Below, piece by piece: positions 9,716-18,078 of a stretch of DNA of 64,000 nucleotides (positions are counted from its first letter, which is position 1; every line of letters starts with the position of its first letter). Source of the DNA: Methyloligella sp. (GTDB taxonomy: Bacteria; Pseudomonadota; Alphaproteobacteria; Rhizobiales; HXMU1428-3). Both the position numbers and the translations under genes were made by a program. Where the stretch lies: contig BQJJ01000003.1 of NCBI GenBank assembly GCA_021604645.1, positions 332,801 to 396,800 on the forward strand. The letters run 5' to 3'. A model generated the notes under the pieces. The model ran no database searches. It worked only from the letters and a program-made list of their open reading frames with translations, and was not told the origin of the DNA.

Positions 9716-10459
9716 ATGAGTCGGGCTTTTCGTATTGAACGCTACATAGACCCAAATGATGAACAGTCATTTGAAGAAGATAATAATGATAAGCGTCATA
9801 AAGAAATTATGGATGCCTTGAGTGTTCTGCAAAAATCAATTTCACAAGGCGTTAGCCTTAAAGAGGGTGATGGGGGCAATTCTGAAAAAGTGAGCAATTT
9901 ACTCACTGATGAAGTTGAAGAAAAGCGTGAAGAGTTAAACCAACTCAGACATGAGATGGGCGAAATTTACAAGGCCATTCATGATACAAAAACACAAATC
10001 ATGACAATTAAAGAAAGCGGTGCTGATGGCCATGAAATGGCTCGCGCGGCTGAAGAGTTGAGCTTGATTGTAAAAGGCACAGAAGAAGCAACAAACAATA
10101 TTCTTCATGCTGCTGAAACTGTTGAGACCAATGCAGGCAACCTTGTTGCTAGCTTACAGGATGAGTCTCAGCAAGCGTTAGCTTGTGAAATTCAAGAGCA
10201 GACCGTTGGTATTTTTGAAGCCTGTAACTTTCAGGATTTAACCGGCCAACGCATTACCAAGGTTGTTAAGACCTTTTGTTTTATTGAAGCTCGAATACTC
10301 AAGATGATTGAAATTTGGGGTGGCCCAGATAAGTTCCTTGGCATCTCTGCTGAAGAATTGGAAAGCCGTCAGGGGGATAATGCTCTTCTCAATGGCCCAG
10401 CTTTAATGGATGAAGAAAGCATTGCCAATCAAGATGATATTGACGCTTTGTTTGATTAA
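9716..10459 (+). CDS. cheZ: CheZ-family CheY-P phosphatase
   Basis: A 247-residue, highly helical protein with the CheZ signature NFQDLTGQRITK. Asp174 and Gln178 match the catalytic Asp/Gln pair that stimulates CheY-phosphate hydrolysis in E. coli CheZ. The N-terminal half has heptad-like helices (about 60-150) suited to the long CheZ hairpin. The acidic, hydrophobic C terminus DDIDALFD resembles the CheY-docking peptide. The start ATG is preceded by GGGAG. No chemotaxis or flagellar gene lies nearby, and a strong terminator follows, so it is a single-gene unit. Confidence 0.83.
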   Translation: MSRAFRIERYIDPNDEQSFEEDNNDKRHKEIMDALSVLQKSISQGVSLKEGDGGNSEKVSNLLTDEVEEKREELNQLRHEMGEIYKAIHDTKTQIMTIKESGADGHEMARAAEELSLIVKGTEEATNNILHAAETVETNAGNLVASLQDESQQALACEIQEQTVGIFEACNFQDLTGQRITKVVKTFCFIEARILKMIEIWGGPDKFLGISAEELESRQGDNALLNGPALMDEESIANQDDIDALFD

Positions 10460-10479
10460 TCCATTTTAAAACTACTCAT

Positions 10480-10516
10480 AAAAAAGGGTGCCTTAATTTT
10501 AAGGCACCCTTTTTTA
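10480..10516. terminator. Rho-independent terminator after cheZ
   Basis: A near-perfect hairpin with GGGTGCCTTAA pairing to TTAAGGCACCC, flanked by A-run and T-run, lies 20 bases after the CheZ stop codon. It can act in both directions. Confidence 0.92.
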
Positions 10517-10664
10517 GTGGCGCTTCAGGTTGCCCACAAGCAACCGCGCTGTTTAGTGGTACTTCAGGTTGAATTTTCTTTGCTCCAGATATGCACTACA
10601 CATCCGCATAAAACAACCGCGTTTTTTTATCTGCGCTTCAGTTGCCCACAAACAACCGCGCTGG
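10516..10664. repeat. Cluster of three related hairpin repeats
   Basis: Two compact copies, at 10516-10551 and 10631-10664, share the order GCGCTTCAG - GTTGCCCACAA - CAACCGCGCTG. Each folds as GGTTG...CAACC around CCACAA, with GCGC ends that can pair. A third, divergent element (10555 to about 10625) has the same edges (CTTCAGGTTG and CAACCGCG) but about 45 unrelated bases between them. The arrangement suggests a small dispersed REP-like element family next to a terminator. No ORF is present. Confidence 0.6.
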
Positions 10665-10711
10665 CCAAAATCGATATCGGTTCTGGGGCGGAATGATTTA
10701 GGCTTTAGAGC

Positions 10712-11026
10712 TTAATTTAGAAATATTTCTATCTTTTTGCGCTTACGGCCGATCCAATAAAGCCAACTACCAACAAGACCTAAAGCAAACCAGGCTGGTA
10801 ATAAAAATGCCCACTGAAAAACAGGATCCCAAACAAGTGGGTGGAGACTGGTACTAATTAGATTTTCCAGAAATTTGAAACTCGCCTCATTTAGAGCCGT
10901 CCAATGGCCTCCAAGTGAAGTAATCGAAATATTACCGTCATTTGCCATGGTTTTCGTGCCATCGTAGACCAACGCTATAAAACCAAGGATTAATATCCAT
11001 AATCCAACTATTCTTAATATGAACAT
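10712..11026 (-). CDS. Small conserved two-helix membrane protein
   Basis: A 104-residue protein with an N-terminal hydrophobic segment (about residues 3-22) and a second one near the C terminus (about 73-92), followed by a basic GRKRKK end. The two are joined by a loop containing SLGGHWTALNEASF and HPLVWDPVF. I recognise the general pattern (Ser-Leu-Gly...Trp...Ala-Leu...; Trp-Asp-Pro-Val) as a small uncharacterised family seen in Hyphomicrobiales, but no function is known to me. It is transcribed alone, leftward, towards the repeat patch. Confidence 0.65.
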   Translation of the reverse strand: MFILRIVGLWILILGFIALVYDGTKTMANDGNISITSLGGHWTALNEASFKFLENLISTSLHPLVWDPVFQWAFLLPAWFALGLVGSWLYWIGRKRKKIEIFLN

Positions 11027-11476
11027 GTTGCTAATCTTCTTAAAAAATTATTTGTGAATAAAATCTACTATTTCTGAGTCTCTCTCTCTTGTCTATTTTT
11101 GAACACAATTATTTTTATGCGTTTTAATATGGCTTTTACATAATTTAGAGTGTGTTAACTCATTTTTTTCAAAGTCGTTCTTGCGTCTCAGCTCGACATG
11201 AGTATAGTCCCAGTTTCGAAATACATTTTGTTTGATGAAACTCTCAATTTCTTAATGAGAATTAAAATTTTCATCTGCATGCATTTCGAAGTTTAAAAAT
11301 CCGTGCCTATTACACAACTAATGCACAACTCAATGCCAAACTCTGCATATCCCATGCCAATTTGCGTTTGCGTAGTGCATTTTTGTCACTGTAGCATTTA
11401 TGAGACCGTAAGTCTGGTTTTTATTTAGCCATGGTTTATTTTGGTCCGTATTTTTTGATCGGGTTTTAAAATGATA
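11027..11476. other. Non-coding stretch before tRNA-Ser
   Basis: About 450 AT-rich bases with no credible gene. It should contain the promoter of the small leftward membrane protein and that of the rightward tRNA-Ser, but no promoter stands out. A short direct repeat, CACAACT at 11313-11319 and 11324-11330, is the only pattern seen. Confidence 0.4.
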
Positions 11477-11566
11477 GGAGAGGTGGCCGAGTGGTCGAAG
11501 GCGCACGCCTGGAAAGTGTGTAGGCGGGTAACCGTCTCGAGGGTTCGAATCCCTCTCTCTCCGCCA
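11477..11566 (+). tRNA. tRNA-Ser (anticodon GGA)
   Basis: A complete class II tRNA of 90 bases with an encoded CCA. The acceptor arms are GGAGAGG and TCTCTCC with a terminal G-T pair. The anticodon stem CACGC/GTGTG encloses loop CTGGAAA, giving GGA. A long variable arm and the T-arm GAGGGTTCGAATCCCTC are present. It reads UCC/UCU serine codons. A T-run follows directly. Confidence 0.96.
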
Positions 11567-11679
11567 TTTTTTGTTTGCACTTTGCTCCCCCCCCTGCAAC
11601 CCAATGCACTGCGGCTCTGAGTTAGAACCATCCTCTAAAACCTCCTCTCTGTTACTTGGACCTTTTGATCGTTGATAAT

Positions 11680-12432
11680 TCAATTCAATCTAAGTTCATT
11701 TCCATCCGAAAGCAGTTTTATTCCATCTTCAGAAAATGACAGCGCTGTCTTGGAGTAGCGACGATTGTCATCAAACAAATGACTATATTTCGCGACGATT
11801 GCGTCTGCCTCTGCCCTTGTTTCTGTCTTGATAAACTCTTCATGAAACGCGAAAGACTTTTGCAATTCGGTATAGTGACTTGTGAGAGCATGCAGCGTTC
11901 GTAATTCTCTATCAATTCCCTCATTTTCGTTTAAAGCCTGTTTAAGCTCTTTCGAATATGGGTAATCAGAGGGGAGGATAATTTTTCCTTCACTATTATA
12001 AGTAATCTCTTCTGGGGCGTGCGGGATGTTATATTTTTCTAACAACTCATTAAACCGCTCTTCGGCATGGGCCGTCAGGGCTTTTAAGTTCTCGGCATTT
12101 GGTAAAAGTAGCGGAATATCATCTAGATTTATTCTCTCTTTTTGAGGATTAGGTGAGAAATATTCGTCCAAGTTTATTTCTTGTGCCCCTTTAGAGGTGC
12201 TTAAAATAACGGACTGGCTGGCATTCTGTTTTTCTTGCAAAGCCAATAGTGTGTTTTGAACATCATTCGTTACCAACGGAGATGCTGGTTTTTCCTTTGA
12301 CTGGGAAATATTTTCCTCATGAATAGAAAATTTTTCCGCTTTGTTTTTTTGCAAATCAGTCGGTGAAATTGTTTTTTTAGACGTAGGCGATTGATAATGA
12401 TGGATATTAAAAGTGTTTGTGTGCAATTGCAT
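11680..12432 (-). CDS. Conserved hypothetical protein, 250 residues
   Basis: I do not recognise a named family. There is no signal peptide or membrane segment. The first 110 residues are polar, Ser/Gln/Lys-rich and probably disordered. From about residue 105 a compact domain is suggested by IPLLLPNAENLKALTAHAEE, GKIILPSDYPYSKELKQAL and helical stretches through residue 235. The end SEDGIKLLSDGNELRLN looks like a short beta hairpin. It lies tail-to-tail with tRNA-Ser, 113 bases away. Codon use looks like that of the neighbours, so recent transfer is not evident. Confidence 0.6.
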   Translation of the reverse strand: MQLHTNTFNIHHYQSPTSKKTISPTDLQKNKAEKFSIHEENISQSKEKPASPLVTNDVQNTLLALQEKQNASQSVILSTSKGAQEINLDEYFSPNPQKERINLDDIPLLLPNAENLKALTAHAEERFNELLEKYNIPHAPEEITYNSEGKIILPSDYPYSKELKQALNENEGIDRELRTLHALTSHYTELQKSFAFHEEFIKTETRAEADAIVAKYSHLFDDNRRYSKTALSFSEDGIKLLSDGNELRLN

Positions 12433-12540
12433 GAGCAGAACTCCGTGTTTAAAATTGCGGTTCTATTAAAATAAGCAATTTGCACGCCAAATATTCATTA
12501 TTACAGATGTACAGTAAGACATTGATATACTATCTCTATA

Positions 12541-12587
12541 ATTAGCTCAGTAATCGAGAGAAAGTAATTACTCTCTCTCGAGCTAAT
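12541..12587. terminator. Hairpin after the NTF2-like gene
   Basis: Nested complementary arms (outer ATTAGCT/AGCTAAT, inner CGAGAGA/TCTCTCG) lie just past the stop codon of the leftward NTF2-like gene. No strong T-run follows on that strand, so this may stabilise the 3' end of the RNA rather than terminate it alone. Confidence 0.5.
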
Positions 12588-12590
12588 TTG

Positions 12591-12980
12591 TTATACTGCT
12601 TTAAGAAAAGCTCTATCTAAAATTCCAGTTTCTGCGTGCTGCTTGATAGAAGTGATAAGGTTTTTATGCACTGTCCAGAGATGAGTAAAGGGGATTTCTA
12701 ATATCTCTGATGTTGGTGAAAGCTTCGCTATATATCGCCCGATGATCACTACTTTTTCCCCTTCACTTAGCCCCACATCTCTTTCAAGAGAAAAACTTTC
12801 AAACATAGGAATAAGTTTAGCAAAAAAATTATCATAGACTTCACGCCTTCCTTTATAAACTCCACTTAAAGGATAGGTGCTGCAGACATGAAATAGAATA
12901 TCTTCATGGAATAGTTCTGGATCCCTGGTTTCATACCATTTGTTTACAATTTCTGCTGGCGTTATGATGTTTTGTTCCAT
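12591..12980 (-). CDS. NTF2-like / SnoaL-like protein
   Basis: A 129-residue protein with the size and pattern of the NTF2-like cone fold: an N-terminal helix with VNKWYETRDPELFHEDILF, a YKGRREVYDNFFAKLIPMF helix, then strands with KVVIIGRYIAKL and IPFTHLWTVHKN. Members are small-molecule enzymes or binding proteins; the substrate cannot be told here. Its ATG overlaps the stop codon of the RidA-like gene (TAATG), so the two are translationally coupled and probably act on related metabolites. Confidence 0.7.
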   Translation of the reverse strand: MEQNIITPAEIVNKWYETRDPELFHEDILFHVCSTYPLSGVYKGRREVYDNFFAKLIPMFESFSLERDVGLSEGEKVVIIGRYIAKLSPTSEILEIPFTHLWTVHKNLITSIKQHAETGILDRAFLKAV

Positions 12981-13441
12981 TAATTTTTCACCCTTGCCAC
13001 GATTTTAATCTCTGTAACGAATTCTTTTTCCCATAGGCGATCAACGTCAATTGCGGTCCAGGTAGGATAGGGTTCTTTTTGTAAATATTTTGAGCGGACT
13101 TTTAGGAAAATTTCTTTTTGGCCTTCTAAGTCTGTGTGAAAGCTTGTCATGTCAATTACATCTGCCCAACTCAAACCAGCTTCGTTCAAGACTTTTTCGA
13201 CATTATTAAACATCGTCACGTAAGCGGCTTTTAAAGCTTCTTTTGATTGATTTGTTGGCTGCGCTGTGTTTCCAGAAAGGTAAACCGTATTGCCAACTTT
13301 TAGACCTGGTGACATTTTATATTCTTTGGTCCATTCCATACCTTTTGGGGTTAGGGCTTTAATATCATCTGCCAAAGAGGGAGTTGTGCTTAGTAAAAGA
13401 GGTAGTGTTAACGCAAAGGCTATTTTATGTTTCATCGCCAT
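12980..13441 (-). CDS. Secreted RidA-family protein
   Basis: A 153-residue RidA/YjgF-like protein with an N-terminal signal peptide (hydrophobic core LALTLPLLLSTTPSLA, likely cleaved after SLA near residue 24). The domain shows VYLSGNTAQP, LKAAYVTMFNNVEKVL and the C-terminal WTAIDVDRLW; the Arg in VDRL aligns with the catalytic Arg of cytoplasmic imine deaminases. Export is unusual for classical RidA, whose role is intracellular 2-aminoacrylate hydrolysis, so a different periplasmic substrate is likely. It is divergent from the LysR gene with 77 bases between, suggesting LysR control. Confidence 0.82.
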   Translation of the reverse strand: MAMKHKIAFALTLPLLLSTTPSLADDIKALTPKGMEWTKEYKMSPGLKVGNTVYLSGNTAQPTNQSKEALKAAYVTMFNNVEKVLNEAGLSWADVIDMTSFHTDLEGQKEIFLKVRSKYLQKEPYPTWTAIDVDRLWEKEFVTEIKIVARVKN

Positions 13442-13449
13442 TTCCTATA

Positions 13450-13475
13450 AATTTGATTTGGTAGATGATCAAATT
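13450..13475. promoter_or_regulatory. Candidate LysR operator
   Basis: A perfect 8-base inverted repeat, AATTTGAT at 13450-13457 and ATCAAATT at 13468-13475, lies in the short divergent region between the RidA-like and LysR genes. Its position and T-N11-A-like content fit a LysR-type operator controlling both genes. No binding data are available. Confidence 0.55.
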
Positions 13476-13518
13476 ATCGGAATGACAAACATAATTGAAA
13501 TTGATAGTGTTGATTTCA

Positions 13519-14448
13519 ATGATCAACGAAAATGAACTTAGAAAAATTGACCTCAATCTGCTTTTAATCTTTTCCTCCCTTATGAAGGAAAGGAGTGTCA
13601 CTGTTGCTGCGCAAAAACTTTATCTTGGCCAGCCTGCCGTTAGCATGGCTCTCAAGAGATTGAGAATTGTCTTCCATGATCCTTTATTCATACGTGAAAA
13701 GGGGCAACTAACTCCTAGTAAGCGGGCTGAAGACCTTTATGACATCATTGAACCTGCTCTTGAAAACTTACAATCTGCGCTTCGCCCCATTGCACCTTTT
13801 GACCCAGCAACAGTCAAAATTGAATTTAGACTAGGCATGTATGATGATATGGAGATGGCACTAATGCCAGAGCTTTTGCCTCATTTATCAAAGCTCGCTC
13901 CTGGCATAGAAATATCAGTCCATCGAGCTGATCTGTATCAAGTCGTCGATTTACTTGAGGCCCAAAAAATCGACATTGCAATTTCTCATTACCGTAACCT
14001 ACCTAAATGGGCTATGCATGAAGTCATCAGCCAAGCCTCTTTTACAACAGTCTATGACCCCAAAGTTCTATCTCTGACTTCCCCTATTCGTCTTAAAGAT
14101 TTTTTAGAAGCTGAACATTTGCTAGTGAGTTTTAATGGAGAGAGAAGCGGTTGGATTGATGATGCTTTAGCTGCCTCAGGTGAACGACGGAAAATTTCAT
14201 ATATAACGCCACATTTTGCGTCCGTTCCTTTCATCCTTAAAGGCACACCTTATATAGCAACACTTCCGACATATGTTGCAAAGCGCTGCGCTAATTTTTT
14301 TGACTTGGCCCTTTCAGAGCCCCCAATCGACTATGAACTTGCTGATATCAGCCTCAACTGGCACAGACGTTTTGATAATGATCCTGTTCATAGCTGGATA
14401 CGAGATCAAATCCGATTTATCTATGACCAAGTCATTCTGAATGACTGA
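13519..14448 (+). CDS. LysR-family transcriptional regulator
   Basis: A 309-residue regulator with an N-terminal winged helix-turn-helix (LRKIDLNLLLIF...VTVAAQKLYLGQPAVSMALK, about residues 5-60) and a periplasmic-binding-type effector domain to the end. A TTG at 13495 is in frame, but the ATG at 13519 starts where LysR proteins usually start, so it is preferred. It is divergent from the RidA/NTF2-like pair and probably regulates that pair in response to an unknown small molecule. Confidence 0.85.
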   Translation: MINENELRKIDLNLLLIFSSLMKERSVTVAAQKLYLGQPAVSMALKRLRIVFHDPLFIREKGQLTPSKRAEDLYDIIEPALENLQSALRPIAPFDPATVKIEFRLGMYDDMEMALMPELLPHLSKLAPGIEISVHRADLYQVVDLLEAQKIDIAISHYRNLPKWAMHEVISQASFTTVYDPKVLSLTSPIRLKDFLEAEHLLVSFNGERSGWIDDALAASGERRKISYITPHFASVPFILKGTPYIATLPTYVAKRCANFFDLALSEPPIDYELADISLNWHRRFDNDPVHSWIRDQIRFIYDQVILND

Positions 14449-14671
14449 AAATAATGAACAATTTTACGTCTCTTATTTGATCTTTTTCATTAAAACTCAG
14501 GGTTCTACTCTTTCACTCATTGATGAATAATTGCGCACAAAATATAGGCTCTGGTTAAAAAACGGGCAGGTTTCAAGGCTGTTTCCAGTGTAAAAGCTGC
14601 ATAAAATTCGTTCAGGGTGATTATTTTGCGGGCTTTTTGTAAAATTCTTCAAATTTATCAATTTTTAAGAG

Positions 14672-14688
14672 TTGGCATAAGGGTTGCG
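14672..14688 (+). promoter_or_regulatory. Candidate sigma-54 promoter of narK
   Basis: TTGGCATAAGGGTTGCG has the -24 GG and -12 GC elements separated by exactly ten bases, as RpoN requires, and matches TGGCA-N6-TTGC. It ends 64 bases before the narK start codon. A sigma-54 promoter fits nitrogen control of a nitrate/nitrite transporter. The rest of the 300-base gap between the LysR gene and narK shows no other clear signal, and no NtrC site was recognised. Confidence 0.65.
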
Positions 14689-14752
14689 AAAGAGTGACCA
14701 TAATTTAGCTGCTTGCCTATTTTTCGGGCGGCCCTCTTTCGTTGGAGATAAA

Positions 14753-16231
14753 ATGTCTGAGACCTCTTCCACACGTCTTAATCTGTTTTCATTTGAGCCT
14801 AAGATTAAAACTTTGCACTTAACCTGGATTGCATTTTTTATCAGCTTCTATGTCTGGTTTAACTTTGCGCCTTTACTCTCATCTATTCGAGAGACCTTTG
14901 ACTTGTCTGATCAAGACATCAAGGCCCTTCTTATTTTAAACGTTGCCCTCACCATCCCAGCGCGCATCGCTATTGGTATTGCTGTTGATCGTTTTGGTCC
15001 TCGCATCACCTATAGTTCACTGCTCACTCTTTCTGGTTTGTTATGTTTGGCCTTTGCCTTCGCGCAAGATTTTCAGACCTTGGCTATTACACGATTTTTA
15101 CTTGGCTTTGTCGGCGCTGGTTTTGTGATTGGCATTCGTATGGTTGGTGAATGGTTCCCCGCCAAACAAGTTGGTATTGCTGAAGGCATTTATGGGGGCT
15201 GGGGTAATTTTGGCTCAGCCGCTGCTGCGATGTCTATTCCGACCATTGCTCTTTTTTATGGCGGTGATGATGGGTGGCGTTATGCTGTAGCGTCGACTGG
15301 TGTGATTGCGATTATTTATGGTGTTATTTATTTATTTTCAGTTAGTGACACACCTAAGGGTGCGACATACTTCAAGCCAAAGAAAGCTGGTGCACTTGAA
15401 GTGACCAGTAAAGGTGACTTCTTCTTATATATCATCATGCAGGCTCCATTACTTTTAGCTCTGGCTGTACTCACTTGGAAACTTGGCCCGTCGAATTTAA
15501 AGATGATTGATGGAACGAGCGAAATGGTTATTTATGGCGTTCTTGTGCTTTTATATACATATCAGGTCTTCCAGGCATACCGCATTAACAAGGATATTTT
15601 CACAACTGAAGTTGATGACATACACAAATATGAGTTCCGCCAAGTGGCTGTTCTGAACCTTGCTTACCTGGTTACTTTTGGATCTGAGTTGGCGGTTGTA
15701 TCTATGTTGCCGTTGTTCTTTAAAGATACATTTGGTCTTAGTCAGGTTCTTGCTGGATTGCTTGCTTCTGGTTATGCCTTTATGAACCTGGCGGCGCGTC
15801 CGGGTGGTGGTTATATTTCAGATAAGTATGGACGCCGGAAAACTTTGCTTATTCTACTTGCTGGATTGACAGTTGGTTATTTTGGTATGTCTCAGATTAA
15901 TTCTGAATTCTGGCTGCCTCTTGCAGTTGTCATGACCATGTGTTGCTCGTTCTTCGTGCAAGCCGGTGAAGGGGCAGTATTCGCCATGGTTCCGATAATT
16001 AAGCGCCGGATGACCGGTCAGATTGCTGGTATGGTAGGAGCTTATGGTAATGTGGGAGCGGTTTGTTTCTTAACTGTGCTTTCATTTGTTGAGCCGCAAA
16101 TCTTCTTCCTTGTGATTGCTGCAGCGGCTATTTTCACCTTCATTATTACGTTCTTCTTCTTGAAAGAACCTGAAGGTCAGATGGCTGAAGTGATGCCTGA
16201 TGGCTCTGTGCAGATGATTGACGTCACTTAA
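14753..16231 (+). CDS. NarK/NasA-type nitrate/nitrite MFS transporter
   Basis: A 492-residue major facilitator with about 12 membrane helices. The nitrate/nitrite porter signatures are visible: FNFAPLL in helix 1, IPARIAIG in helix 2, the glycine-rich [15 protein letters not shown], and [15 protein letters not shown] in the second half. A conserved Arg occurs in each of helices 2 and 8, as expected for anion binding. The reading frame extends back to 14684, but ATG 14753 has GGAG five bases upstream. A strong terminator follows. The linked PP2C/kinase gene supports a nitrate-assimilation role, although no reductase is in the window. Confidence 0.85.
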   Translation: MSETSSTRLNLFSFEPKIKTLHLTWIAFFISFYVWFNFAPLLSSIRETFDLSDQDIKALLILNVALTIPARIAIGIAVDRFGPRITYSSLLTLSGLLCLAFAFAQDFQTLAITRFLLGFVGAGFVIGIRMVGEWFPAKQVGIAEGIYGGWGNFGSAAAAMSIPTIALFYGGDDGWRYAVASTGVIAIIYGVIYLFSVSDTPKGATYFKPKKAGALEVTSKGDFFLYIIMQAPLLLALAVLTWKLGPSNLKMIDGTSEMVIYGVLVLLYTYQVFQAYRINKDIFTTEVDDIHKYEFRQVAVLNLAYLVTFGSELAVVSMLPLFFKDTFGLSQVLAGLLASGYAFMNLAARPGGGYISDKYGRRKTLLILLAGLTVGYFGMSQINSEFWLPLAVVMTMCCSFFVQAGEGAVFAMVPIIKRRMTGQIAGMVGAYGNVGAVCFLTVLSFVEPQIFFLVIAAAAIFTFIITFFFLKEPEGQMAEVMPDGSVQMIDVT

Positions 16232-16264
16232 CATGTAGATAGCCTATTTACGATAAACTGAAAG

Positions 16265-16298
16265 AAGGCCCGCACTTTGATTGAATGCGGGCCTTTTT
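16265..16298 (+). terminator. Rho-independent terminator after narK
   Basis: AAGGCCCGCA pairs with TGCGGGCCTT across an 11-base loop and is followed by five T residues. It lies between narK and the kinase gene, so the latter may be expressed by read-through or its own promoter. Confidence 0.9.
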
Positions 16299-16362
16299 CC
16301 AAATAAGCTATTTTGTTCCTCACAATAGATTTAGAGTTTTGGAAGAATGGAGACCGATTTAA

Positions 16363-18066
16363 ATGAGACTTCCTGAAATTTCTATCGGCCAATATTCTGA
16401 CAAAGGCTTGAAGGACCGTAATGATGATTCATACGGTGTTGTTATGCCAGAGCCCCCATTGCTGATGAACAAGGGAATTGCCATGGCGATTGCCGATGGC
16501 ATGAGCACCAGTGAAGCGGCGAAAGAAGCCAGTGAAAGCTGTATCAAAAGCTTTTTGATGGATTATTACTCCACACATGACAGCTGGACTGTTCAGACAT
16601 CAGTTGCACGTGTGCTCAATGCAACGAACCGCTGGCTTTATGGACAAGGTCAAACACAATATTTATCTGACCGAGGCATGGTTAGCACATTTTCTGGCTT
16701 GGTTCTCAAATCTGGTATTGCTTATATCTTTCACGCGGGGGACAGTCGCATTTCGCTATTACGGCAAGGTTCCGTTGAGCCTTTGACCAATGAACATCGC
16801 ACACGGCTCTCTCGCAGTGAGGAAGTGCTTTCTCGTGCCTTTGGGATCGACCCTGAATTAGAGATCGATTATAAATCTCTCCCCCTTAGAGATGATGACA
16901 TTCTTATTTTCACAACGGATGGCATTCATGATTTTGTTAGCTCGCAAGAGATCATTTCAACCATTCAAAAAGAAGATGATTTAAACAATGTTGCGAAAGC
17001 CCTTTCTCTACTCGCCATAGAGAATGGCAGCGAAGACAATGTGACTTGCCAGATTGTGAGGGTGACTAAAGTTGGTGAAGCCGATGCGAATTCCCGGCAG
17101 ACTATTTTGGCCTCATTGCCCTTCCCTCCTGATCTTGAGCCTGGAGCAAAGTTTGAGGGCTATGAAATCATCAAGCTTTTGCATGCAAGTAACAAAACAC
17201 AGATTTATTTGGCTGCTATTGAAGCGACCGGACAACGTGTTGTTTTAAAAACACCTTCAGTAAATTTTGAAGATGACCCTTTATATATTGAGCACTTTAC
17301 TCGTGAAGAGTGGATTGGACGTTCGCTTAATTCGGATCATGTTGTAAAGGTGATTGAACCGGCTGGGCAAAGACGTGCTCTTTATTACACAACGGAACAT
17401 ATTGAAGGCACTACGCTTGCTCAATGGATGAATGATAATCCTGAGCCAACAGTGCATGAAGTGCGTGAGATTATTGTTCAAATTGCTAAAGGTTTGCGAG
17501 CTTTTCATCGCAAAGAAATGCTGCACCAAGACCTTAAGCCAGACAATATCATGATTGATAAAAATGGTGTTGTGAAACTGGTTGACTTTGGCTCGACTTG
17601 GGTTGCGGGCTTAGAGGAAATTACACGGTCAGATGATTTGCAAATGCGCGGCACGGTTGATTATACAGCGCCCGAATATCATTTGGGCGTGAAACCAAGC
17701 AACAAAGCTGACATCTATTCACTTGGTGTTTTGGCTTATGAAATGCTGTGCCACAAACTCCCTTTCGGGAAGGGGTTTGCAACGAAGGGGGCCGTCGACA
17801 AGTTAAAACATACCCTTGCCCATCACCACCGTGATGATATTCCATATTGGATTTCTGCTGCGCTCCGCAAAGCTGTTCGGCGCAACCCTTCGTTTCGGTA
17901 TGATACCCTTTCAGAATTTGAACAGGACCTTTACAAACCTAATCCCAAATTTTTAAATGAAAGCCATATCCCATTAATTGAGAAAAACCCAATCGCTTTT
18001 TGGAAGACCGTTTCATTAATTTTGTTTGTTATTAATTTGGTTTTGTTGTTCCAGTTCTTTGGCTAA
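16363..18066 (+). CDS. Fused PP2C phosphatase and Ser/Thr protein kinase
   Basis: A 567-residue membrane-anchored signalling protein. Residues 1-235 form a PP2C-type phosphatase, with metal-site motifs DKGLKDRNDD, IADGMS, HAGDSRI, TTDGIHD and SEDNVT. Residues 265-530 form a Hanks-type kinase: Lys296 in VVLKTP, catalytic loop HQDLKPDN (Asp390), DFG at 408-410, and an APEY activation segment. The Gly-rich loop is degenerate (LLHASNKTQIY). A single C-terminal hydrophobic segment (about 547-566) anchors it with both domains in the cytoplasm. The same fusion is linked to nitrate transporter genes in Pseudomonas nas clusters, suggesting a role in nitrate uptake control. Confidence 0.88.
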   Translation: MRLPEISIGQYSDKGLKDRNDDSYGVVMPEPPLLMNKGIAMAIADGMSTSEAAKEASESCIKSFLMDYYSTHDSWTVQTSVARVLNATNRWLYGQGQTQYLSDRGMVSTFSGLVLKSGIAYIFHAGDSRISLLRQGSVEPLTNEHRTRLSRSEEVLSRAFGIDPELEIDYKSLPLRDDDILIFTTDGIHDFVSSQEIISTIQKEDDLNNVAKALSLLAIENGSEDNVTCQIVRVTKVGEADANSRQTILASLPFPPDLEPGAKFEGYEIIKLLHASNKTQIYLAAIEATGQRVVLKTPSVNFEDDPLYIEHFTREEWIGRSLNSDHVVKVIEPAGQRRALYYTTEHIEGTTLAQWMNDNPEPTVHEVREIIVQIAKGLRAFHRKEMLHQDLKPDNIMIDKNGVVKLVDFGSTWVAGLEEITRSDDLQMRGTVDYTAPEYHLGVKPSNKADIYSLGVLAYEMLCHKLPFGKGFATKGAVDKLKHTLAHHHRDDIPYWISAALRKAVRRNPSFRYDTLSEFEQDLYKPNPKFLNESHIPLIEKNPIAFWKTVSLILFVINLVLLFQFFG

Positions 18067-18078
18067 GACCATTAATTT

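Noticed and set aside
11330..11683. 117-codon leftward frame across the tRNA-Ser region
   Set aside because: It runs antisense through the whole tRNA gene; the peptide contains the reverse of tRNA sequence, a common false call.
11551..12590. Possible att-like similarity: CTCTCTC at the tRNA-Ser end and again near 12571
   Set aside because: Only a simple CT repeat is shared; no extended match, integrase or phage gene lies between.
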